A program made the translations under genes and the position numbers. Under the pieces are notes generated by a model. It saw only the letters and a program-made list of their open reading frames with translations, searched no databases and was not told the origin of the DNA. From assembly GCF_022869165.1 (NCBI RefSeq), contig NZ_CP094929.1, positions 1,860,001-1,924,000 on the forward strand: DNA of 64,000 nucleotides, given 5' to 3'. This document shows, piece by piece, positions 53,647-62,258 of this stretch. This DNA comes from Sphaerochaeta associata. GTDB lineage: Bacteria; Spirochaetota; Spirochaetia; Sphaerochaetales; Sphaerochaetaceae. The first letter of the stretch is position 1; each line of letters starts with the position of its first letter.

Positions 53647-56600
53647 TCACACCTCCTCCAGGTAATTCTCGATTCGTTCCACATCCTTTTTCTGCTTGTC
53701 CTTGTTGAACAGCATATAGAGAACAGGGGTGAAGAAGATGGTCATCAGCGTACTGATCGCCATACCTCCGATGATGGTCTGTCCGATGGGCTGGATCTGC
53801 TCCGCTCCCTGCCCGCCGAAGAAGGCAAGCGGGATCATGCCGAAAATGGTTGTCAGACTGGTCATGAGGATCGGCTTGAGTCGGTTTCCGCCCGCTTCGA
53901 TGCAGGCTCTTCTGATGGGAAGCCCGCGCTTTCTGAGGAGGTTGATGTACTCTATCAAGACAATACCATTGTTGACCACGATACCGGCAAGGATGACGAT
54001 TCCGATTGCGCTGATCAGACTGAAGGTCTCACCGGTGATCAAATAGATGCCGACAACACCAACCATCATCAGCGGCATCGAAAGCAGGACGATGAAGGGG
54101 TTCTTGAAGGACTCGAAAAGACTTGCCATGACTCCAAAAACCAGTACGACGGCGAGGATGAGAATCAAGCCGACTTGGCTGAACATGGCAGTCATGTCGG
54201 CAAAGTCACCACCATATTCAATGAATACTTCATCCGAAAGGGGCAACTCTTTTTCCAGAAGTGACTTGATGTCGGACTCCGCCTGGCTTGCGGCGTAGTT
54301 GGGGGCAAGACCGCCGACTACATGCACCGTTCTCATCTCGTTCTCGCGGTTGATCGACACAGGACCTGTGGAACGCTCGATGGTGGCAAGGTTGTCCAAG
54401 CTGATCTTCTCTCCAAGAGCATTGCGGATGAAGATGCGCTTGAGATCGAGCTCGCTGGAACGGTCATCCTTATCCAGCATGACCACCACATCGGTATCGG
54501 TGCCGTTCTCCTTGAGTTGGGTTGCAGTAATGCCGTTTACACTGTTGCTGATCTCACTGGCGATGGTTTGCATCGTCAGGTTGTAGGCATAGGCGCGCTC
54601 GCGGTCGATGGTGATCCTCAGTTCAGGAAGGCCCTTGCTGAAATCGGTACGGACTTCGGTGACTCCCTTCAGGTTTGCATCGATGAGATCGCGAATCTTT
54701 TCGGCCGTTGCTACTGCAAGCTCGAGGTTGTCACTCTTCACTGCTACATCAACCGGGTTGAGGTTGCCCAAGCCCATGGACACCTGACTGAACGAAAAAT
54801 CGGCGGCAGGATAGAGGTCGAAATATCGCCTCAACTTCTCTTGGACAACCTGCATGGAGTCGGCGCCTTCCTCATCGAGCAGGGAGATCTGAAGCGATCC
54901 GCCGTTCGTTCCCCCGGTGCCGAACATCCCGCCCCCACCGGCGGTAACGGTGATGTCCTTGTACCCCTTGATGTCCCGTTCGGCTTTTTCCTGGAGATCC
55001 ATCAACAGGCTTTCCGTGGTTGCAAGCGTTGTACCCTGCGGCAGGGTGACACTCAAGGAGACCGATGTCTCGCTCATGGTCGGATAGAGCGACTGATGCA
55101 TCGCCTGATAGGCCTGGAATGTAAGTACCATGATCAGGATGACCAGAATGAGGGTGAGCCATTTATAATCGAGAAGCAGGGCGAGGGCGCGCTTATAGCC
55201 GCGGTCGAGAGCTTCGAACGCAGCTTCGGCCTTGTCGTCGATGAATCTGAGCAGGCGAAGCTTAAGCGGCTTTTGCTTGCGTGTATACAGTTTCACATAT
55301 GAGCTGGTGAGCACCGGAATCAACGTGACGGCAACCACAAGGGAGGCCAAAAGGCTGATGATGATCGTCGCCGCCATCGGGGTGAGAATTTCGCCGAGCA
55401 TCTCCAGATTGCTTCTGAGCAACACCATCGGTACAAACACACAAACGGTGGTGAGAATGGAGGCGGTAATGGAGACGATCATCTCCTTGGTACCGAGAAT
55501 GGCTGCGGCGTGCAGCTTTGCACCGCGTTCGCGATAGCGGAAAATGTTCTCCAGAATAACGATGGACCCGTCCACCGTCATGCCAAGACCCAAAATCAAG
55601 CCTGTCAGGGTCATAAGATTCAATGAGTACCCCATGAAGAACATCACCAGCACCGTTAGCAACATCGATATCGGTATTGAGATTCCGATGATGAAGGTCG
55701 ACTTGACACTTCTGAGGAAGATGAAGAGCACCACCATGACCAGGACTATGCCGTAGAGCAGGCTTTCGTACACCTTGTTGATTGTCGATTCCACCATCTC
55801 GGTATTATCGACGATGACTTCAAGGCTCATCCCCTTGGGCAGTTCCTTGTTCAACTCCTTTATGACGTCCTTTACCCGTTTTGCCACCTGGACGCTGTTG
55901 GCATCCGACTCCTTGCTGACTGACAGATAAACCCCGCTCTCCCCGTTGATGTACACCTGGCTGGTCGCATCGCGGTAGGCGAAGGAAACTGTTGCGATAT
56001 CCTTGAGGCGTACGACATTGGAACCTATCACATTCCCCTTCGCATCGTACTTGGGGTAGGCTGCCACCATGGCATCCTCGATCTGCTCGATGGAGTTGAA
56101 TTGGGCGTCGGTGCGTAAGAGATACGACAGGTCACCTTCTATGAGGGTACCAGCCCCGATCTGGAAGTTTTGGGGATTGAGCGTGTAGGCCACCTGGGAG
56201 AGCGTAAGGCCATAAGCTTCCAAGCGGTTCTGGTCGACGGCAACCTGGACGAAAGCGTCCTGACCGCCGTTGATGGCGGTTGAAGAGACTCCTGCAACAC
56301 GTTCAAGGCGGCTTTGCACCATATCTTCCAACACTACTCGAAGTTCATTGGCATCCTGGCCGCTTGAGCCGCTGAGCGCAATGTTCATGATCGGCATCAT
56401 GTTGGTATTCAGCTTGAAGATTGTCGGTTTGGTTGCATCCTCGGGAAACATTTCAGTATAGAGGCTGATGTTGTCGTTGATCGATTGACTTGCCTTATCC
56501 AAATCGGTGCCGTAGGCAAACTCAAGCATGACCATTGAAATGCCTTCCGATGAGGTGGAGCTGATCTTCTTTATACCCCCGACATTGGAGACGGCGCTCT

Positions 56601-56802
56601 CGATGAGCTTGGTGACCCTGCTTTCCATAGTCTCAGGGCTTGCCCCCCGGTAGGAGGAGTAGACAATGACCATGGGCAGGTCCATTTCAGGAAACAGTTC
56701 AACCGACAAATTGGGATAGACCACCAAGGCAAGCACCGTAAGCAGAATGTAGATGATGATAATGGTGGTGGGGCGGCGAACTACAGTATTGGTTAGACTC
56801 AT
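53647..56802 (-). CDS. RND efflux pump inner-membrane subunit (HAE1/AcrB-like)
   Basis: A 1051-residue protein with 12 helices and two large periplasmic loops. TM4 carries the proton-relay Asp in LGLGMTVDGSIVILENIF; the second half has GIVILAGIVVNNGIVLIEY. It starts MSLTNTVVRRPTTIII, the family N-terminus. Drug- or lipid-type substrates fit the HAE1 group better than metals. It forms a tripartite pump with the adaptor and TolC-like protein directly upstream. Confidence 0.95.
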   Translation of the reverse strand: MSLTNTVVRRPTTIIIIYILLTVLALVVYPNLSVELFPEMDLPMVIVYSSYRGASPETMESRVTKLIESAVSNVGGIKKISSTSSEGISMVMLEFAYGTDLDKASQSINDNISLYTEMFPEDATKPTIFKLNTNMMPIMNIALSGSSGQDANELRVVLEDMVQSRLERVAGVSSTAINGGQDAFVQVAVDQNRLEAYGLTLSQVAYTLNPQNFQIGAGTLIEGDLSYLLRTDAQFNSIEQIEDAMVAAYPKYDAKGNVIGSNVVRLKDIATVSFAYRDATSQVYINGESGVYLSVSKESDANSVQVAKRVKDVIKELNKELPKGMSLEVIVDNTEMVESTINKVYESLLYGIVLVMVVLFIFLRSVKSTFIIGISIPISMLLTVLVMFFMGYSLNLMTLTGLILGLGMTVDGSIVILENIFRYRERGAKLHAAAILGTKEMIVSITASILTTVCVFVPMVLLRSNLEMLGEILTPMAATIIISLLASLVVAVTLIPVLTSSYVKLYTRKQKPLKLRLLRFIDDKAEAAFEALDRGYKRALALLLDYKWLTLILVILIMVLTFQAYQAMHQSLYPTMSETSVSLSVTLPQGTTLATTESLLMDLQEKAERDIKGYKDITVTAGGGGMFGTGGTNGGSLQISLLDEEGADSMQVVQEKLRRYFDLYPAADFSFSQVSMGLGNLNPVDVAVKSDNLELAVATAEKIRDLIDANLKGVTEVRTDFSKGLPELRITIDRERAYAYNLTMQTIASEISNSVNGITATQLKENGTDTDVVVMLDKDDRSSELDLKRIFIRNALGEKISLDNLATIERSTGPVSINRENEMRTVHVVGGLAPNYAASQAESDIKSLLEKELPLSDEVFIEYGGDFADMTAMFSQVGLILILAVVLVFGVMASLFESFKNPFIVLLSMPLMMVGVVGIYLITGETFSLISAIGIVILAGIVVNNGIVLIEYINLLRKRGLPIRRACIEAGGNRLKPILMTSLTTIFGMIPLAFFGGQGAEQIQPIGQTIIGGMAISTLMTIFFTPVLYMLFNKDKQKKDVERIENYLEEV

Positions 56803-56813
56803 GCTTGCATTCC

Positions 56814-57749
56814 TTACTGCAGGATACGCACGAGCGTACCCTCGGTCATCAGGCTCTGCCCTTGTACAATCAGCGTGTCTCCAACGGACAGGCCACTCGT
56901 GACTTGTACCAAATCGCCAACCTGCAGGCCCACTTCAATCAACTTCTTATGGGCAAGACCATCGGAGCCGACGGTGAATGTGTAGGCTTGACTGCCGGAG
57001 TACAGCAGGGCCGAGCGAGGAATCGCTACAACCTGCTCAAGACGCTCGGTATTGAGAATCACCGAGGGGAACATACCGCTTTTCACCTTGCGATCAGGGT
57101 CTTGCACCTTCAAGGTGATCTCCAAGGTTCTGGTGGCGGGATTGAGGACCGGGCTGAGCCTGATCACTTCGGCATCAAAGACTTGGCCGGGGTAGGCTTT
57201 GAAGGAGAGCCGGGCCTTGGTCCCGATTCCCACGGTTCCAATATGTCGCTCAGCGATATCCAGCACTACTTCCAAATCCACAAGCAAACCTATGCGGGCA
57301 ACGGGAGCCTGCACGGAAACGACCGACCCTTGTACAAAAGGAAGCAGCAGAACCGTTCCCGAAACAGGGGACTTGATCACACTCTCCTTGTAGGTTACTC
57401 CAGCCCTGGAAGGATCGACCGTGGCGATAACCTGGTCCTTTTCAACCTTCTGGCCGAGCTTCACGGCAAGCGAGGTGAGCGTTCCGGTCACTTCGCTGTA
57501 GACATCGATGGAGGAAGGATCGATTACGTTGCCGTTTCCGACGATGGTGTTCTGAAGGTCGACATGTTCCAGCTTCATCACCCGCACGCTTACCTCCACA
57601 GGACCGTCGTCCTCAGATGCAACGGGTGTGGCCTGAAGTGCCTTCAGATACTGGAAGGGATTGAGAACCACCAAGGCAGTGGCTGCAATTATGAGGATAA
57701 TCAGGACAATCAAGCCTGCAATATGCTTTTTTGAATGCTTCTGTTTCAT
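56814..57749 (-). CDS. RND efflux periplasmic adaptor (membrane fusion protein)
   Basis: A 311-residue protein with an N-terminal helix (about 10-28). Two halves of a lipoyl domain are close together (VYSEVTGTLTSLAVKLGQKV and VIKSPVSGTVLLLPFVQGSV), with no long coiled coil between them, so the hairpin is short. Then a beta-barrel and a membrane-proximal domain ending SVGDTLIVQGQSLM. It is shorter than AcrA (about 400). It connects the RND pump with the outer-membrane channel. Confidence 0.93.
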   Translation of the reverse strand: MKQKHSKKHIAGLIVLIILIIAATALVVLNPFQYLKALQATPVASEDDGPVEVSVRVMKLEHVDLQNTIVGNGNVIDPSSIDVYSEVTGTLTSLAVKLGQKVEKDQVIATVDPSRAGVTYKESVIKSPVSGTVLLLPFVQGSVVSVQAPVARIGLLVDLEVVLDIAERHIGTVGIGTKARLSFKAYPGQVFDAEVIRLSPVLNPATRTLEITLKVQDPDRKVKSGMFPSVILNTERLEQVVAIPRSALLYSGSQAYTFTVGSDGLAHKKLIEVGLQVGDLVQVTSGLSVGDTLIVQGQSLMTEGTLVRILQ

Positions 57750-57751
57750 AC

Positions 57752-59059
57752 TTAGATCAACTCCTTCGTGCGATACTGGTGTTGGATATTCAAATCATAG
57801 ATAAGATCGATGAGAGAGGATACATATTGGAACTGAAGAGCAAGAACCTGCTGTCGCGCTCCGAGCAAATTGTTCTGGGCTTCCTCCAACGCCACCCTTC
57901 CGATATAGCCGCTCTCATACTGAATATGGTTCATGATATAGACTTTCTCGGTGAGCTCCAGACTCTGGGTGGCAAGCTCTGCTTGACTGGCAAGCATGTT
58001 CAAGCTCTGCACCTGCCCCACTACACTCACTTCCAGTTGCTTGACCGCCTGCTGTCGCTGGAGGGCAAGCTTCTGTACAGAGTCATCCAGCTTGGCAAGG
58101 CCTACCTTTGTGCGGGAGTTGGGAATGAATCCGTCGAGGGGAATGCTGAGTGCAACAGTATAGGTAGCGGAATCGCTGAAATCGTTGATCGGATTCCTTT
58201 CGCTCCACAAAGAGATATCATAGGTACCCTTTATCATTATGGTCGGGAGCAAGGCCTGTTCGCGATTCTGTTTCTGCGTCATTCTCATCTGAGCAATGTT
58301 CAAATCAATCAGTGCGATGGAGTAGCTCTTTTCCAAATACTCCTTCAAATCCTGCACCTCGAGCTCCTTGATCAGAGAGGGAATCTCTCCTTCAACCACG
58401 AGTTCCTGATCCAACTCCATGCCAAGCATTGCTTTCAAGGTAAGAAGGTTCGAAGCGTACTGGTTCTTAGCCTGCTGCAGTGAAGGCTTGAGCCGTTCGG
58501 CCGCCAACTGGCTGGAAAGCACTTCAAGCTCTGAGGCGAATCCCTGCTCAAACTTGAGTTGCACTTCTTCATATTGCTTCTGAGCCAGTTCAAGATTTGC
58601 CTGCTGAACGCCGATGTTCTGTTCTTCCATCAGCAGGTAGTAGAAAAGCTTGGTGATGGTACGTTCCACCTCCGCTTTTGCCTGTTCGTACGTCACCTGT
58701 TGAATCTGGTATCCTATATGATAAGAATCCAATTTACTCTTTACGGCTGGATTCAGGGTGAGCGTCGCAGAAAGGCTGAGCCCAAGTCCGGTATTGGCAG
58801 CAGTTGCCCCTGGAAATGCTTTAAAAACAGGACCATTCCCAACATTGGAAAGTGTCAAATCGACTGTGGGGATGAACAAATTCCAAGAGGTATCGACATC
58901 TCGCTTTGCAGCATTGACATCTATGGCTGTGCTGGTAAGCGAAAGATTGTTGGCTCGTCCTGCCTGCAATGCTTCATCCAAGGTAATGGCGGAGAGTGCA
59001 GAGAGGGGAAAGAAAAGAAGCAGCAAGAGGGCTGCCTGTATCAGTACTTTTTTGGACAT
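57752..59059 (-). CDS. TolC family outer-membrane channel
   Basis: A 435-residue protein with a signal peptide (ALLLLLFFPLSALSA). It begins ITLDEALQAGRANNLSL, the typical TolC start, and contains long coiled-coil helices (QANLELAQKQYEEVQLKFEQ) repeated in both halves. It forms the outer-membrane exit duct of the pump. First gene of the operon; AAGGAA precedes the ATG. Confidence 0.93.
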   Translation of the reverse strand: MSKKVLIQAALLLLLFFPLSALSAITLDEALQAGRANNLSLTSTAIDVNAAKRDVDTSWNLFIPTVDLTLSNVGNGPVFKAFPGATAANTGLGLSLSATLTLNPAVKSKLDSYHIGYQIQQVTYEQAKAEVERTITKLFYYLLMEEQNIGVQQANLELAQKQYEEVQLKFEQGFASELEVLSSQLAAERLKPSLQQAKNQYASNLLTLKAMLGMELDQELVVEGEIPSLIKELEVQDLKEYLEKSYSIALIDLNIAQMRMTQKQNREQALLPTIMIKGTYDISLWSERNPINDFSDSATYTVALSIPLDGFIPNSRTKVGLAKLDDSVQKLALQRQQAVKQLEVSVVGQVQSLNMLASQAELATQSLELTEKVYIMNHIQYESGYIGRVALEEAQNNLLGARQQVLALQFQYVSSLIDLIYDLNIQHQYRTKELI

Positions 59060-59169
59060 AATTATTCCTTACTCGTGGAAACAACTAAACAATACTCATG
59101 TCGAGAAAAAACGGCAACTGATGCTACAGGAAAATGTCATGAAAATCATAAATCTTCTATGACGTTTCC

Positions 59170-60333
59170 TCACTTGCAGATATGGAATATCACAGAATGT
59201 TTGTCAGCATCCGCTTTTTTGCTCTCCAGTTTTGCTTTATACATGCTCGCATCGAGTTGTTGCAGGAAGGCATCGAGATTGGGGTATTGCTCGCGTATCA
59301 ATGGAGCACATCCTGCACTCAGGGTGAGCATATACGGGCACTCTCCTGCCGCATTGGACTCTGTGAGAATTTGTTGCAACCTCTCAAGCATGCGGGCAAT
59401 TTCGCTTTTGGGAAGTTCCGGGGTGAGCAGGGCGAACTCATCACCGCCATAGCGGCTTACCACTGTATGCCTTGGAACCGCTTGCTCCAAGAGGCGGGCA
59501 ATGCGCATCAAAGCTTCATCACCTTGGGCATGGCCGAAGGTATCGTTTATGTATTTGAAGCCGTTGATATCCAACATGAAGGCCCATTGGGGGTTGATGC
59601 CTTTCTTTTTGGAGAATGCAAGATCAGCCACCTTTTGAAAGTACCGGCGATTGAACAGCCCTGTCAGGTAATCACGATTGACTTGGTTTGCCTCTACGTT
59701 GAAAAAGAGAATCAAAAGCGAGATGGCGAGGCTGATCCACAACACCTCCAACCCGTAGAACATGACCTGCAATATCCCTGCAATGAAAACCGGGAATGGG
59801 AAGACAAGCAACGTACTGTATATTTTTCGTTCCAGTTGCTTATGATTGAATACAAGGTAGATGGGTCCAAGCACCAAGTACAAGTAATTGCTGATGACGG
59901 TCAGAAAGAAGTATGGTCCCCTGCTGTACTCAGAGAGCTCGTTGACCACGAACAACCATCCAGTGTGGATGCTTATCACCGAAGTCACGGCGACAAAGAG
60001 GACGGGAGTAACAAGCAGCAACAAAAACCATCGTTTCGTACGCTTGCCGACGACATGCTGTATATAGAGAAAATAGAATACGCCTACCGTTGGATTGAGC
60101 GTATAGAATATCGCCGTGACCACCGCCACAAAGAGAGCCAAAGACGCTGTCGGAGCGGAGATGCCAAGAATATCAATGCAGAGCTCACATGCCAATAATG
60201 CAAAATTGGTTGCCCAGAGCGCTAGAAAATACCGCCCCTCTTTTTCAAGCCTGCCTTGTTGCTTGAGGAAAAAATAAAGCAGGATCACAAGCAAAAGCAT
60301 ACCGGTTACACTGTTCTGAACATAATACAGCAC
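59170..60333 (-). CDS. Membrane-bound diguanylate cyclase (GGDEF)
   Basis: Predicted 387 residues from the GTG at 60333, supported by AAGGAG 9 nt upstream (the open frame begins TTG at 60357). Seven to eight helices fill the first 220 residues, then a GGDEF domain with the intact catalytic signature RYGGDEF. It makes cyclic di-GMP from GTP. The inhibitory I-site RxxD is replaced by P-x-x-T (VPRHTVVSRYGG), so product inhibition is probably absent. It is divergent from a cyclic-nucleotide-binding protein. Confidence 0.92.
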   Translation of the reverse strand: MLYYVQNSVTGMLLLVILLYFFLKQQGRLEKEGRYFLALWATNFALLACELCIDILGISAPTASLALFVAVVTAIFYTLNPTVGVFYFLYIQHVVGKRTKRWFLLLLVTPVLFVAVTSVISIHTGWLFVVNELSEYSRGPYFFLTVISNYLYLVLGPIYLVFNHKQLERKIYSTLLVFPFPVFIAGILQVMFYGLEVLWISLAISLLILFFNVEANQVNRDYLTGLFNRRYFQKVADLAFSKKKGINPQWAFMLDINGFKYINDTFGHAQGDEALMRIARLLEQAVPRHTVVSRYGGDEFALLTPELPKSEIARMLERLQQILTESNAAGECPYMLTLSAGCAPLIREQYPNLDAFLQQLDASMYKAKLESKKADADKHSVIFHICK

Positions 60334-60427
60334 GGCGATGGACTCCTTCTCTTGCAATGAAATCGAAGCCAGACACCCTTGCTAAAGGGTACTGCAACAG
60401 AGTCTGTAAGTCTAGAAATTGTCGTTG

Positions 60428-60447
60428 GATACTATGGTAATAGTATC
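60428..60447. promoter_or_regulatory. Perfect 20-bp palindrome, putative operator
   Basis: GATACTAT, GGTA, ATAGTATC: 8-bp arms with a 4-bp centre. It lies in the 197-bp space between the divergent diguanylate cyclase and cyclic-nucleotide-binding genes. Confidence 0.5.
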
Positions 60448-60496
60448 GGTATTGCGATGTTTGTTCTTAAAATCGTCGAAATTTAGGGCACAAAAC

Positions 60497-60525
60497 TTGC
60501 GCCGGTGTTCCATCACCTGTACGAT
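60497..60525 (+). promoter_or_regulatory. Promoter of the cyclic-nucleotide-binding gene
   Basis: TTGCGC, 17 nt, TACGAT, ending 5 nt before the ATG at 60531; no ribosome-binding site fits in between. Confidence 0.45.
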
Positions 60526-60530
60526 AAAGC

Positions 60531-61031
60531 ATGAGCGAATGCACACTAGAGAATGAATTTCTCTGCAAACACAGTATGTTCGGAGGACTTAGTGACGAGG
60601 ACCTCTTGTTGATCAAGGGTTTTCTGCAGGAGCAAACCTTTGCTCCAAACACTACGATTCTTCAACAGGGACAGAGCAACAACAGCGTGCACTTCATCGT
60701 TGAAGGGGAAGTAGCCATCGTTCGCCGATCGGAGTCGAATAAAAAGCAGAGCAGAATCATCACCACCCTGCATAAAGGCGACTCGTTCGGGGAGATGGAG
60801 CTGATCGACATCCAAAGCTGTGCCGCCTCGGTAATCAGCCAGAGTGAAACCCGTATCATCACCCTGTCGAACAAGGATCTCTATAAAATTTCCTTGATCA
60901 ATCTGAAGACCTATACCATGCTCATCCTCAACCTGGCCCGGGATATCAGCCGCAGGCTTCGGTCAGCGGACGAGATGCTCGCCTTGGTCAAGAACCGAAC
61001 TACACTTGTGCCTGTTTCTTCATCCTTGTAA
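60531..61031 (+). CDS. Stand-alone cyclic-nucleotide-binding domain protein
   Basis: A 166-residue protein. A Crp-type beta roll is seen: TILQQGQSNNSVHFIVEGEV, then KGDSFGEMELIDIQSCAASV (the phosphate-binding cassette region; the usual RxA is CAAS here) and a C-terminal helix. There is no helix-turn-helix, so it is not a Crp/Fnr transcription factor by itself. It may bind a nucleotide and act on a partner. The end overlaps the convergent MFS gene by 32 nt. Confidence 0.88.
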   Translation: MSECTLENEFLCKHSMFGGLSDEDLLLIKGFLQEQTFAPNTTILQQGQSNNSVHFIVEGEVAIVRRSESNKKQSRIITTLHKGDSFGEMELIDIQSCAASVISQSETRIITLSNKDLYKISLINLKTYTMLILNLARDISRRLRSADEMLALVKNRTTLVPVSSSL

Positions 61032-62220
61032 GAAAAATTACCATCAGAACGGGGAACAAGGCCCCGATGAGCATGCCGCTTCTCAATGCTGATTCCTCAA
61101 GCGTCAGATGCCTGAGCCAAGGGGCCACCTGTACGAGGGTGGGAGTGACGTCGGCTGTAAGGCCGATGAGCCAGGGGCCGAACGCCGCCCCTGCATCGCC
61201 GCCGGCGGCAAGGAAGGCAAAGAGCGAGGATCCTGCATAAGGGAATCGATTGGCCCCGTTGACGACCGAGCCCGGCCATAGGAGGCCGCTGCCGAGACCT
61301 GCAAAAATACAGGCGATGAGACTGATGACAGGAAGCGGGCTGAACGCAGCTATCAAGTAGCAGGCAACGCAGAGAATACTGCCTGCCAGCATGGCCTTAT
61401 AAAGCGGGAATTTGTCCCCCCACGAGCCATAGACAGCACGTATGGTACCCAGCAGGAGGGCGAACAGGCACAGCCCCACAAGGTCGCCGACCTCTTTGGG
61501 AAGCCCCAGGGATGCTTCCACAAATGCACTTGTCCACTGTGACATGGAGACTTCGGTGGCTCCACCCACGGCGATGCCCAGCACCACGAACAAGAAGTAG
61601 CGTGAGCTGAGAAGCTCCCGAATTTTCGTACGTTTCTCTTCACTTACCGCAGGTGCAAGGGGAACACGAAGAAAGTTGAAGAAGTTTATCAGGGGGAAGA
61701 CCGACCAGATAAGCACCAGTATGGGCCAGTTGCTGCGGCCCAGCAGCTTGATCATCAGTGTTGTTCCAATGACTACGACGATGAATCCCCATGCATAGAA
61801 GGAGTGAAGCAGGCTCATCGCCTTCTCCTTCGAGTCATTCGGTATCGATTGGACGATTGCACTGAGCAGAAGCTCGAACAGGCCGCCCCCGATCGAGTAG
61901 ATGACCGTGGCCACCATCAAGCCTAGATAGGGATTTGATGGAAAAAGCGTCGGGGCGAACGCCAGCAAGAGGAACCCTATGAAGGCCAGGAAGTGGCCCA
62001 ATGTGATGAACGGCCGCACCCCCCACTTGTCCACCGGACGACTGAAGACCAAATCGGCGACAATCTGGGTGAAAAAGTTGAGCAGCGTCAATCTTCCGGC
62101 CTGCTCGAAGGTGATGCCGAACTCATGCATGAACGTCACATATAAAAGCGGGGCCAGGTTGCACGTCAAAGCTCCGATGAAGTTTCCCAAATAGCAGGCA
62201 CGGATGGTAGATCGATACAT
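61000..62220 (-). CDS. Major facilitator superfamily transporter
   Basis: A 406-residue protein with 12 helices in two halves. The loop after TM2 carries FSRPVDKWGVRP, the MFS motif A region; a cytoplasmic loop with EEKRTKIREL joins the halves. Substrate unknown; it resembles FucP/NarK-like or general carbohydrate-type MFS members. TATACT ends 7 nt before the ATG at 62220 with no Shine-Dalgarno. Its 3' end overlaps the convergent gene on the other strand. Confidence 0.9.
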   Translation of the reverse strand: MYRSTIRACYLGNFIGALTCNLAPLLYVTFMHEFGITFEQAGRLTLLNFFTQIVADLVFSRPVDKWGVRPFITLGHFLAFIGFLLLAFAPTLFPSNPYLGLMVATVIYSIGGGLFELLLSAIVQSIPNDSKEKAMSLLHSFYAWGFIVVVIGTTLMIKLLGRSNWPILVLIWSVFPLINFFNFLRVPLAPAVSEEKRTKIRELLSSRYFLFVVLGIAVGGATEVSMSQWTSAFVEASLGLPKEVGDLVGLCLFALLLGTIRAVYGSWGDKFPLYKAMLAGSILCVACYLIAAFSPLPVISLIACIFAGLGSGLLWPGSVVNGANRFPYAGSSLFAFLAAGGDAGAAFGPWLIGLTADVTPTLVQVAPWLRHLTLEESALRSGMLIGALFPVLMVIFLTRMKKQAQV

Positions 62221-62258
62221 GAGGCAGAGTATACGACAAGAAAAGGGAAAAAGGAACC

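Noticed and set aside
54322-55302. 326-codon plus-strand open frame antisense to the RND pump
   Set aside because: Composition is that of a reverse shadow; no ribosome-binding site or family, and the RND gene on the other strand is certain.
59182-60198. 338-codon plus-strand open frame antisense to the diguanylate cyclase
   Set aside because: Shadow of a certain GGDEF gene; charged, low-complexity sequence without recognisable domains.
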